Shown piece by piece: positions 16,579 through 24,001 of a stretch of DNA of 64,000 nt. The notes beneath the pieces are model-generated. The model did no database searches, was not told the origin of the DNA, and worked only from the letters and a program-made list of their open reading frames with translations. Numbering within the stretch: position 1 is the first letter of the stretch; every line of letters begins with the position of its first letter. The translations under genes and the position numbers were made by a program. Source of the DNA: Mycobacterium deserti (GTDB lineage Bacteria; Actinomycetota; Actinomycetes; Mycobacteriales; Mycobacteriaceae); NCBI RefSeq assembly GCF_025345615.1, contig NZ_JAODWD010000002.1, positions 496,001 to 560,000 of the forward strand, in the 5' to 3' direction.

Positions 16579-17142
16579 CTATGCCGCGTCGTCCAAGAGG
16601 CTGACTATCGCGGCGCGCAACTGCTCGACATCGACGTGCTCGGCGATAAGGCCGACGGTGAACGGGTCGCCGCCTCGCAGGATGCCGAGCAGAACGTGTT
16701 CTGCGTCGATGGTCTTGTCCTTGTGCGCCAACGCCTCCCGCAGCGACAGCTCGAGGACCTTCTTGGCCGACTTCGTGAACGGGATGTGTCCGCGCCGACG
16801 CGGGCGCCGACCCGACATCCGCAGCGCGTTGTCCCACGCGTCCGGCCCGAAATTCTGCGCCACCCGGTCGCGGATCGCACGCAGATCGATGCCGATCGAC
16901 TGCAGCGCCTCGGCATCGGACTCGAATGAGTCGTCCGGCGCATCAGCAGGCTCCAAGCGGCGACGGATTCCTTCACCTGTCACGTCGTAGTCGGCCAGCA
17001 GACCCGAGAGATCGCGGCCTGCGCTCTGCAACACCCCGACGAGTAGGTGCTCCGGCCGGATCTGTCCGCAGTTCAGCTCACGCGCCTCCTCCTGGGCCAG
17101 CACGACCGCGATCCGGGCGTTGCGGCTGAATCGCTCGAACAT
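16579..17142 (-). CDS. Stand-alone Clp N-domain protein (ClpC2/ClpC3-like)
   Basis: The 187-aa protein begins MFERFSRNARIAVVLAQEEARELNCGQIRPEHLLVGVL, almost the ClpC1 N-terminus, and has a second half repeat (FTKSAKKVLELSLREALAHKDKTIDAEHVLLGILRGGD). No AAA+ Walker motifs follow, so it cannot unfold proteins itself. An ideal SD (GGAGG) eight bases before ATG 17142 decides the start over ATG 17148. It overlaps or abuts the HTH gene. Related mycobacterial ClpC2/ClpC3 proteins bind Clp-targeting cyclic peptides or degrons in place of ClpC1; a similar decoy or adaptor role is inferred. Confidence 0.8.
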   Translation of the reverse strand: MFERFSRNARIAVVLAQEEARELNCGQIRPEHLLVGVLQSAGRDLSGLLADYDVTGEGIRRRLEPADAPDDSFESDAEALQSIGIDLRAIRDRVAQNFGPDAWDNALRMSGRRPRRRGHIPFTKSAKKVLELSLREALAHKDKTIDAEHVLLGILRGGDPFTVGLIAEHVDVEQLRAAIVSLLDDAA

Positions 17143-17144
17143 CG

Positions 17145-17345
17145 TCATCTCCTCCGGTTGTACTTCTGGTGAACGGCCTGCCTGCTGACGCCCAGCGCCG
17201 CCGCGATGGCCTGCCAACTCCAGCCCTGCTCGCGGGCGTTCGCGACGTGGATCGCCTCCAATCGGAGCTGCGCCCGTTGCAGCGCCCCCACGCTGGTCAA
17301 ACCGATCTCGGGATCAGTGCTGGTCAGCGCGTCGACGTCGATCAT
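17145..17345 (-). CDS. Small helix-turn-helix protein (66 aa), partner of the Clp N-domain protein
   Basis: The C-terminal half is an HTH: AREQGWSWQAIAAALGVSRQAVHQKYNRRR, with a basic tail. An N-terminal helical region precedes it. Two ATGs are possible (17369 and 17345). I chose 17345, because a promoter with -35 TTGTCA and -10 TAACAT is placed to give a leaderless mRNA there, and an inverted repeat overlaps it. The ClpN gene follows with ATGA-type coupling or a 2-base gap. It probably represses its own operon. The recalled ClpC2 combines DNA binding and a ClpN domain in one chain; here they are separate. Confidence 0.75.
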   Translation of the reverse strand: MIDVDALTSTDPEIGLTSVGALQRAQLRLEAIHVANAREQGWSWQAIAAALGVSRQAVHQKYNRRR

Positions 17346-17382
17346 GCTGTCAATGTTAGTTGACAGCATGCTGACCTGACAA
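17343..17382 (-). promoter_or_regulatory. Promoter embedded in a perfect 11-bp inverted repeat (autoregulation site)
   Basis: CATGCTGTCAA (17343-17353) and TTGACAGCATG (17360-17370) are exact reverse complements with a 6-base spacer. Reading the minus strand, -35 TTGTCA (17382-17377), an 18-base spacer and -10 TAACAT (17358-17353) place transcription start at or just before ATG 17345. The repeat covers the -10 and the start codon, so a bound dimer would block the promoter. The likely binder is the HTH protein encoded next. Confidence 0.7.
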
Positions 17383-17452
17383 TCGTCGCCGCTGGTTGTC
17401 GCTACCCTGGCCCGGGTATGCAAGGCTGTCCGCCGCCTTTGGAAAGGGATTC

Positions 17453-18460
17453 ATGACAGCAGCACCGGGCCGTGCCCAGCTCGATCGTCGGGACCTCGCG
17501 GACGCGCAGCGGATCGTCACCGCGGTGTCCGACGCCTTCTCGGCCAAAGTGGTCGGTCAGGAGAACCTGCGTGAGTCCCTGCTGATCGCCCTTTTGGCCG
17601 GCGGACACATCCTCATTGAAAGCGTGCCCGGCCTCGCGAAGACCACCGCCGCGCGAGTCGTCGCCGAATCCGTCCACGGTGGCTTCCGGCGCATTCAGTG
17701 CACTCCGGACCTACTGCCCAGCGACATCATCGGCACGCAGGTGTACGAGTCGGCGACCAACTCCTTCGTCACCCAATTGGGACCGGTCCACACCAACATC
17801 GTGTTGGTCGACGAGATCAACCGCTCGAGCGCCAAGACGCAGAGCGCCATGCTCGAGGCGATGGAGGAGCGGCAGACCACCATCGCAGGAACGGTCTATC
17901 CGATCCCCGAGCCGTTCCTGGTGATCGCCACACAGAACCCGGTGGACCAGGAAGGCACCTACCCCCTGTCGGAGGCCCAGACCGACCGATTCATGCTCAA
18001 GGACGTCGTGCACTACCCCTCCCCGGACGAGGAGGTGGAAGTGATGGCCCGGATGGACGCGGGGTTGTACGACAAGAGCCACCGCAGCCGCCCGGTCGTC
18101 AGCCTCGACGATGTCCGACGGCTTCAGGACGTCGTGCGCCACGTCCACATGGACCGTGCGCTGATGCACTACGCCAGTCAGCTCGTCGCCGTCACCCGCG
18201 AGCCGCAACAGGTGCTGGCCGCGCAGTACGCACGGCTTGTCGAGTACGGCGCCAGCCCACGGGCCACCATCGCGTTCTGCAAGGCCGCCCGTGCCCTGGC
18301 CCTGCTGTCCGGGCGCGGCCACGTCATGCCCGACGACATCGCCAAGCTCGCACATCGCGTGCTGCGGCACCGATTGATTCTCGGGTTCGAGGCGGCCAGC
18401 GCAGGCATCACGTCCGAGACGATCATCGACGCTGTGCTGCAAGCGGTTCGGGTGCCGTAG
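17453..18460 (+). CDS. moxR: MoxR-family AAA+ ATPase
   Basis: The 335-aa ATPase has Walker A (IESVPGLAKTTAARV), Walker B (IVLVDEINRSSAKTQSAMLEAMEERQ), sensor 1 (FLVIATQNPVDQEGTYPLSEAQTDRF) and a C-terminal lid domain (RATIAFCKAARALALLSGRGHVMPDDI), all typical of MoxR. GGAAAGGGA lies 5 bases before ATG 17453, supporting this start over 17396. It heads a six-gene operon (DUF58, two VWA-like membrane proteins and others). MoxR-VWA systems act as chaperones that assemble or load cofactors into client proteins; the client here is unknown. Confidence 0.92.
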   Translation: MTAAPGRAQLDRRDLADAQRIVTAVSDAFSAKVVGQENLRESLLIALLAGGHILIESVPGLAKTTAARVVAESVHGGFRRIQCTPDLLPSDIIGTQVYESATNSFVTQLGPVHTNIVLVDEINRSSAKTQSAMLEAMEERQTTIAGTVYPIPEPFLVIATQNPVDQEGTYPLSEAQTDRFMLKDVVHYPSPDEEVEVMARMDAGLYDKSHRSRPVVSLDDVRRLQDVVRHVHMDRALMHYASQLVAVTREPQQVLAAQYARLVEYGASPRATIAFCKAARALALLSGRGHVMPDDIAKLAHRVLRHRLILGFEAASAGITSETIIDAVLQAVRVP

Positions 18461-18467
18461 GCACGGC

Positions 18468-19328
18468 GTGGGCAAGCACCTCAACAGGGCGAAGGCGCAT
18501 TTCGGCGCCGACACCCGCGGCATGCTCGAGGGCGGCCGCTACGCGTTGTTGCACACCCGAAGCCTGGAGTTCGACGACCTGCGGCCCTACGTGCCCGGCG
18601 ACGACGTTCGCGACATCGACTGGAAGGCCTCCGCGCGCTCCGGGCACGTGCTGATCAAACGATTCGTCTCGGAGAAGCACCACAAGATTCTGCTCGTGGC
18701 CGACGCAGGCAGAAACATGTCGGCGCTGACTCCGAGTGAAGAGGCCAAACGCGATGTCGCCGCTCACGTTCTGGGTGCGATCGGGCTGATCACGCTCAGG
18801 CGTTCCGATCAGATCGGGATGGTGTACGGCGACACCCGCGGCTGTGTGAACATGCGTCAGCGCCGCGGCGAGACGCACATCGAGAGCATGCTGCACCGGT
18901 TCTACGGCCACACCCTCGACCGACCCGGTCCCAGTGACATCGTGTGTCAACTGGAGTACGTGGCAACGCATTACCGCCACCGCATGCTGGTGGTAGTCGT
19001 CTCGGACGAGCCCGAGGTGGACGCGCGCCTCGACGACGTCGTCACGCGGTTGGCCGCCCGGCACGACGTGATGTGGGTGATGGTCGCCGACATGCCCGCG
19101 CTGGGGCATGCGAACGGCTACGACGTCGCTTCGGGGCGCTTCGTCCTCAACAGCGCGGTGCTCGGGCCGCGGGTGGTGGCCGCGTACCGGCGCGCCGAGC
19201 AGGCGCGGGTCCGCGATCTCCGCGAGTTCATGACCACACGCGCCGTGCCCTACGCCGTCGTCCGCGGCAGCTCCGAAATCCGCGCCCGGCTCGTCGAATT
19301 GACCGAGGTGTTCGCCCGTGCCGGATGA
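18468..19328 (+). CDS. DUF58 protein of the MoxR operon
   Basis: The 286-aa protein has the DUF58 core: LEFDDLRPYVPGDDVRDIDWKASARSGHVLIKRFVSEKHHKILLVADAGRNMSAL. The D-A-G-R-N-M stretch is a degenerate VWA metal-site motif. No membrane segment is seen, unlike many DUF58 proteins, so it is likely cytoplasmic or peripheral. It starts at GTG 18468, 7 bases after moxR, and overlaps the next gene by 11 bases. It should be the usual partner of the MoxR ATPase. Confidence 0.88.
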   Translation: MGKHLNRAKAHFGADTRGMLEGGRYALLHTRSLEFDDLRPYVPGDDVRDIDWKASARSGHVLIKRFVSEKHHKILLVADAGRNMSALTPSEEAKRDVAAHVLGAIGLITLRRSDQIGMVYGDTRGCVNMRQRRGETHIESMLHRFYGHTLDRPGPSDIVCQLEYVATHYRHRMLVVVVSDEPEVDARLDDVVTRLAARHDVMWVMVADMPALGHANGYDVASGRFVLNSAVLGPRVVAAYRRAEQARVRDLREFMTTRAVPYAVVRGSSEIRARLVELTEVFARAG

Positions 19329-19791
19329 CCTTCTGCGGTTCGTCAGCGGACCGACGCCGTACTCGGCGTGGTGGCTGTGGCTCGGGGCGGCCCTATTGTT
19401 GATCGTGATCGGTTGGTATGTCGGCGTTTTCGTCTGGACGATGCCGTCGAGCCGGCTGCGCCATCTACGCGGGATTCGGTCGGTGCACGCCCGGATGCTG
19501 CGACGGCGGTTCGCCCGGACCGTCGGGTCCGTCGGGGCACGATATCGCTCCGGTGAACTGTCGGCGAGCGAGGCAGGAGCACAGATGAGCCGCACCCTGC
19601 GCAGCTTCCTGCATCAGGCGACGGGCACACCGGCGCAGTACATGCACGTCGACGACATCGAATCCAGTGAACTCGCGGCCGCCGCCCCGACGTTCTCCGC
19701 GCTCAACGATGCGCAGTTCAACACCGTCTCGCCGGTGGACGTCAGCGAGATCGCGTCCGCGACCGAGGAGTTGATCCTCTCGTGGCCCTGA
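19318..19791 (+). CDS. Single-pass membrane protein of the MoxR operon (157 aa)
   Basis: GTG 19318 starts a 157-aa protein with one strong membrane segment (YSAWWLWLGAALLLIVIGWYVGVFVW) and a cytoplasmic helical tail containing SASEAGAQMSRTLRSFLHQATG. This matches the small DUF4381-like component often found between DUF58 and VWA genes, though similarity is by layout. It overlaps the DUF58 gene by 11 bases and the next gene by 10, so translation is coupled. Confidence 0.7.
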   Translation: MPDDLLRFVSGPTPYSAWWLWLGAALLLIVIGWYVGVFVWTMPSSRLRHLRGIRSVHARMLRRRFARTVGSVGARYRSGELSASEAGAQMSRTLRSFLHQATGTPAQYMHVDDIESSELAAAAPTFSALNDAQFNTVSPVDVSEIASATEELILSWP

Positions 19792-20804
19792 CATGGTGGC
19801 CCCTCGCAGCCGTCGGATTCGCCTGTCTGACAATCGCCGTCGCCATGGCGGTGCTGCTGCCCATGGAACAGGTGCGCAGGCAGCTGCGACCACTGGCCAA
19901 CACGTCACGGCTGACCCGTCTACCCGAATACGCCCGGCTGGCCCGCGCCAGGACGCTGTCCATGGTTGCTGTCATCGTGCTCCTCGTCGTACTTTTCTCA
20001 GCAGCCATGCTGGCCAGTGCGCGGCCGAGTGCTTGGTGGTGGTCGTCCACCGCATCCGATGCGCCGGAAGACATCATGCTGTGCGTCGGGGACCCCGTCA
20101 CCGACGAGGCCACCGCGGAGTTCCTCTCCTACTTCGCCCAGCAGACGCGAACGTTCGGCACCCAACGCATCGGGCTGACGTCACAGAACCGGCGCGTCGT
20201 TCCGCTGACCCGCGACTACCAGTACGCCGCCGAGAGGTTCAACGACGCCGCCGAACTCGCGCGCCTGCAGACCCTCGACGATCTGCCGCAGGCACAGCAG
20301 AGCACCCTGCGAAACGGGGTGGCGTCGTTCTCGCCCGAGGTGACCTATGTCGACTACGCCGCCAGCGTCGACGACATCCTGGCTCTGTGCATGAGCGGGT
20401 TTCCCTCATTCGACCAGACCAGCACGCACCGTCGCTCACTGATCTACCTCGGCCCTGGTGAGCTCCGCCGTCCCGACGAGACCCGCCCGTCGCTGTACAG
20501 CGATCAGCAGATCACCGATATGGCGAAAACCGCAGGGATTCAGCTCAACGCCATCGCGTCCACGACACCCGGGTCGCTGCGATCAGTCGTGGAATCGACT
20601 GACGGACAGTACTTTTCGATAAGCGCCCGCGACCGCGACATGGCGGTTGACCTCGCCGCCATCCGCGCGAAGCCACCCGCCGCAAGCCAACCCGCGTCGA
20701 GCACCGTCGTCGGCTGGCTCGGCGATTCGCCGGCGGCCCCCCTCATCGTGGCTGTCGTCGCTTCGATGCTGCTCTGTCTGTCGCTGATGGTGCTGAGACG
20801 ATGA
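19782..20804 (+). CDS. BatA-like membrane protein of the MoxR operon, atypical VWA domain
   Basis: The 340-aa protein has two N-terminal membrane segments (about 6-26 and 60-80), a central soluble domain (ASDAPEDIMLCVGDPVTDEATAEFLSYF...) and a C-terminal membrane segment (APLIVAVVASMLLCLSLMVL). This is the architecture of BatA/BatB proteins. The metal-site DxSxS of a true VWA domain is not present, so the fold is inferred from position and layout. It overlaps its neighbours on both sides. Confidence 0.7.
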   Translation: MALTWWPLAAVGFACLTIAVAMAVLLPMEQVRRQLRPLANTSRLTRLPEYARLARARTLSMVAVIVLLVVLFSAAMLASARPSAWWWSSTASDAPEDIMLCVGDPVTDEATAEFLSYFAQQTRTFGTQRIGLTSQNRRVVPLTRDYQYAAERFNDAAELARLQTLDDLPQAQQSTLRNGVASFSPEVTYVDYAASVDDILALCMSGFPSFDQTSTHRRSLIYLGPGELRRPDETRPSLYSDQQITDMAKTAGIQLNAIASTTPGSLRSVVESTDGQYFSISARDRDMAVDLAAIRAKPPAASQPASSTVVGWLGDSPAAPLIVAVVASMLLCLSLMVLRR

Positions 20805-21709
20805 CGTTTGCGCCCGTTCTGCCGGCGGCGATCCTCCTCGTGGTCGCCGCGGTGGTGATACTGCTCCGACTGCTGACCATGTGGCAGTTGGCCAGTCGCG
20901 CAGGCCAGCGCTGGGGAACGGTCTGGCGGTGGTCGGGGTTGACGCTGGCGATGCTGCTGCTGTTGATCGCCGCGGCACGCCCGGGCATCGACCACGGCGA
21001 CCGGGAGGCCACCGCCGCAGCACAATCAGGCGAGAACACCAACGTCTTCTTCGTCGTCGACCGGTCGACCGACTCGGATATGGCGGCGATCCGCGCCGAC
21101 GTCGACGGGCTCATCGACCGGTACCCGAGGGCGCGGTTCGCGGTGATCGCGTTCGCGGCGCGCCCGTCGATGGATTGGCCGCTGTCCGAGGACGCGTTCA
21201 GCCTCAAGCCGCTGATCTCCCGTCTCTCGCCGTATCCGGCGGCCATCGGATCCGGCGACCAGGTCAACGCCGCCGCTGCAGCCAACGTGCTGCGCTATCA
21301 ATTGATTGCGGCGGGACAGCAGTATCCCGACTCGCGCAGCCTGGTTTTCTACCTCGGCTCGGGTGCGACTGAGTCTCGCGCTCCGCAAGGGGAATTCGAT
21401 CCGACGGCCGGTTCGGTCGACGGTGGCGCCGTACTCGGTTACGGCGCAGCGCAGGACGAGCAGGGGTTGCGCCGGATCGCTGCACAACTCGGCGTGCCGT
21501 ATGAGAAGCGAGACGACGCCACACCGGTGGCCGACCTCGCGCCTGGCGGAGACCGGCAAGGCGAGACCACTGTCGGCCAGATCCCGGAACGCACGGAACT
21601 GTACTGGGTGTTCACCCTGTCCGCGGCGCTGTTGCTGCTGTTCGAGGTCTACCTGAGCATCCGTGAGTTCCGCAGCACCCGCATGGCCCGCCGGGACGTG
21701 GCGCTGTGA
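20801..21709 (+). CDS. VWA-like membrane protein (BatB-like) of the MoxR operon
   Basis: The 302-aa protein has two N-terminal membrane helices (5-27, 43-62), a VWA-like domain beginning NVFFVVDRSTDSDMAAIRADVDGLIDRYPRARFAVIAFAARP, and a C-terminal helix (LYWVFTLSAALLLLFEVYL). The metal motif is DRSTDSD instead of DxSxS, but spacing resembles MIDAS. It should present an adhesion-type domain on the membrane for MoxR-driven maturation. Four-base overlaps link it to both neighbours. Confidence 0.8.
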   Translation: MTFAPVLPAAILLVVAAVVILLRLLTMWQLASRAGQRWGTVWRWSGLTLAMLLLLIAAARPGIDHGDREATAAAQSGENTNVFFVVDRSTDSDMAAIRADVDGLIDRYPRARFAVIAFAARPSMDWPLSEDAFSLKPLISRLSPYPAAIGSGDQVNAAAAANVLRYQLIAAGQQYPDSRSLVFYLGSGATESRAPQGEFDPTAGSVDGGAVLGYGAAQDEQGLRRIAAQLGVPYEKRDDATPVADLAPGGDRQGETTVGQIPERTELYWVFTLSAALLLLFEVYLSIREFRSTRMARRDVAL

Positions 21710-22422
21710 GGCACACTCCGAGGCGGTTGCGGTTGCGGCGTCGGCTGCTGACTTTCTCGGCACCCGTGGCTTTGGTGGCCGTGTTGATCGCGGTGAAGCT
21801 CATTTCCGTTGTCGTGGCAGGCAACTCGGCGGCGTCGCATTCCACGCAGAAGGACGCCGACGAACTGCGTGGCGATGTGTCGACGCTGAGCATCCTCAAC
21901 GTGATCGAACCGGCCAAGGCGCCGTTCGCGGCAGGAACACTCGCCGTGCTCGAGGAACGGTTGGATCAGGCCGACGCGCGCTTCGCCGAGGCGCTGAATA
22001 TGACCGACCCGGCCGAGTCGTGCCCGGTGCGGATCAACCTGGAACTCGTCCGCGAACGGCAGGGTGACGTCGACGCATGGGAGAACAGGCCCGATCAGGC
22101 ACGCGAGCGGTATCTCAGCGCCCTTGCCCTCGTCGAGGAGGCTCCGCCGGGATGTTTCGCGGGCAACGAGGACCCCGACGCCGAACGGCGCGCGGTACGC
22201 AACGACACCGCACCCAGGCTCGCCGCCAAGATGGCCGGGTTGACCGCGCCACCACCTCCGCCACCGCCACCGGCGGCCGTGCCTCCGCCCGCGCCGCCTG
22301 CCACACCCCTGGCGCCCGCCGCACCGGAATCGGACACGCCGCGAACCGGGCTCCGGCTCAATCCGGGCGAGGGCGATCCGGTCGACCGGCTGCGTCAACT
22401 GCTCGAGGACGCCGCCGGCTAG
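21706..22422 (+). CDS. Membrane-anchored TPR-like protein with proline-rich tail, last gene of MoxR operon
   Basis: The 238-aa protein starts at GTG 21706 with a very basic leader (RHTPRRLRLRRRLL), a membrane helix (APVALVAVLIAVKLISVVVAG), then helical TPR-like segments (LAVLEERLDQADARFAEALNMTDPAESCPVRINLELVRERQGD). A proline run (APPPPPPPPAAVPPPAPPATP) and a short charged C-terminus follow. It holds the place of BatC/TPR proteins in Bat operons. Function as a scaffold is inferred. It converges on the aminotransferase gene, 6 bases apart. Confidence 0.7.
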   Translation: MRHTPRRLRLRRRLLTFSAPVALVAVLIAVKLISVVVAGNSAASHSTQKDADELRGDVSTLSILNVIEPAKAPFAAGTLAVLEERLDQADARFAEALNMTDPAESCPVRINLELVRERQGDVDAWENRPDQARERYLSALALVEEAPPGCFAGNEDPDAERRAVRNDTAPRLAAKMAGLTAPPPPPPPPAAVPPPAPPATPLAPAAPESDTPRTGLRLNPGEGDPVDRLRQLLEDAAG

Positions 22423-22428
22423 CCCCCA

Positions 22429-23469
22429 CTACCCCGCCAGCGTGTCGACCAACCGGTCCAGGTCGTTGTCGTTGTTGTAGAGGTGGAACCCGACGCGTAC
22501 CGCGCCGGCGCGAACGGACGCGCGAATGCCCGCCTGCTTCAGCTTGTCTGCGGCGTCCGCGATCGGCAGCGAGACGATGGCCGAATCCTGCGGCGGCAGT
22601 TCCAGTTCCGACCGCAAGCGGTTCGCCAGGCCCAGGGCGTGTGACTCCACCTCGCCGCGATCCAGGGACGCGAGCCACGGCAATGTCAGGCCGGAGCCGA
22701 GCGCACTGAACCAGGTGGGCGAGATGTCGAACCGTCGCGCATCTGCGGCCAGGCGCAGCGGCAGACCATATATCGTCTGCCACGGATCCTCACCTGCGTA
22801 CCAGTTCGCGGCGTGCGGCGTCACCGCGCCGATGATCCGTTCGCTCAGCGACATCCACGCCGTGCCACGCGGCGCCAACAGCCATTTGTAGACCGCGGCG
22901 GCGGTGACATCGACCCATGAGACATCGACGGCTTTCCAGCCGAGCGCCTGCGTGATGTCGATGACGGTCAGCGTGTCGGTGCCCGCGACGGTGCGGCGCA
23001 GCGTGTCCATGTCGAGCACCGCGCCGTTGGCCGACTGCACCAGACTGGCGACCACAACATCGAAATCCGCTGCTGCCGAGACCAATTCGTCAGCGGGCAA
23101 TTCGGTGACCGTGACTCCTCGACTGGCCTGTGCGGCGAACGGGAACGTGGTGCTGGTGAATTCGCCCGGCAACGTCACCGCGCGGCTGCCATCGGGAATC
23201 GCGGCGGCCACCAGGCCCAGGACCCCCGATACGGTCGCGCCCATCAACACCGACTCGACGGGCAGGCCGGTCAGCGCGGCATAGCCGGCCCGCCCGTCGC
23301 GCACATAACCGTCGAACACCGGTACGTCCATGGTTCCGGCCTGCCACGAGCCGATGCAGTCGTGCAGCGCGTCGACGAGGAACCGCGGCGGCAGACCGTA
23401 GGTCGGGGAATTGAGGAATCCGTCCGCGCCGACGAACTCGGCCCCGAACGCCTCGCGCGCGGCCGTCAC
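22429..23469 (-). CDS. Class V aminotransferase family protein (PLP)
   Basis: The 346-aa protein has the class V fold markers: VLMGATVSGVLGLVAAAI, the PLP-binding Asp in LTVIDITQALGWKAVDVSWVDV, and the Schiff-base Lys in AAAVYKWLLAPRGTAWMSL. It could be a cysteine desulfurase-like, kynureninase-like or isopenicillin-epimerase-like enzyme; the sequence does not decide. GTG 23469 overlaps the stop of the DUF4229 gene, so the two are co-transcribed. Confidence 0.8.
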   Translation of the reverse strand: MTAAREAFGAEFVGADGFLNSPTYGLPPRFLVDALHDCIGSWQAGTMDVPVFDGYVRDGRAGYAALTGLPVESVLMGATVSGVLGLVAAAIPDGSRAVTLPGEFTSTTFPFAAQASRGVTVTELPADELVSAAADFDVVVASLVQSANGAVLDMDTLRRTVAGTDTLTVIDITQALGWKAVDVSWVDVTAAAVYKWLLAPRGTAWMSLSERIIGAVTPHAANWYAGEDPWQTIYGLPLRLAADARRFDISPTWFSALGSGLTLPWLASLDRGEVESHALGLANRLRSELELPPQDSAIVSLPIADAADKLKQAGIRASVRAGAVRVGFHLYNNDNDLDRLVDTLAG

Positions 23470-23774
23470 GGGGCGGGCGGCTGGTCGCCGCGCAGCCGGG
23501 CCTGCAACTGCTCGCGGTCCTTGCGTCTGCGTTCGTCGAACGCCGCGACGCTGGCGGTGGCACGGCGCCGCAGCGGGGCGAACAACCAGATGCCCAGCGG
23601 TAGGGCGATGACCAACGCGAACAGCAGCGCCACCACGAGCGGGAAGTCGCGCACGCCGAGCAGGTGCCCGACCCCGAAGATCAGCGCCGCCAACGCCACG
23701 ACGAGCAGCAACCGGGCCGCGGCATAGATCAGCACATCCAGGACGAGGCGAGATCCCTGACGACTTTCTGACAC
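23466..23774 (-). CDS. DUF4229 small membrane protein
   Basis: The 102-aa protein has two hydrophobic segments (VLIYAAARLLLVVALAALIFGVGHLL and FPLVVALLFALVIALPLGIWLF) and then a basic helical tail (RRRATASVAAFDERRRKDREQLQARLRG). This is the DUF4229 layout of actinobacteria. It corresponds in place to the recalled Rv0531. Function is unknown. It is divergent from the 57-aa protein gene. Confidence 0.75.
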   Translation of the reverse strand: MSESRQGSRLVLDVLIYAAARLLLVVALAALIFGVGHLLGVRDFPLVVALLFALVIALPLGIWLFAPLRRRATASVAAFDERRRKDREQLQARLRGDQPPAP

Positions 23775-23827
23775 GGCCCGAGCCTACCGAGGCACGCGTA
23801 TATTCGGATTAAGGAGGTTTTCTGCTA

Positions 23828-24001
23828 GTGGCGTACTTGCTCCTCATCCTTGTCGTAGCCGGACTGGTCTATGTCGGCTGGCGGCTGATGCGGATGACCG
23901 CGAGCCGGCCGGGGACCCGTGTGATCGGGCCGGACGACGATCCTGATTTCCTGCGTCGGCTCGGCCACGGCGACAACCCCAGGCCCAAGCGCGACTCCTA
24001 A
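23828..24001 (+). CDS. Small membrane protein (57 aa), Rv0530A-like
   Basis: GTG 23828 opens a 57-codon frame: a membrane helix (AYLLLILVVAGLVYVGWRLM) and a charged tail with IGPDDDPDFLRRLGHGDNPRPKRDS. A strong Shine-Dalgarno AAGGAGG at 23811-23817 supports it. The TAA overlaps the stop of the convergent MinD-like gene. The place and size match the small protein annotated in M. tuberculosis as Rv0530A (recalled). Function is unknown. Confidence 0.75.
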   Translation: MAYLLLILVVAGLVYVGWRLMRMTASRPGTRVIGPDDDPDFLRRLGHGDNPRPKRDS

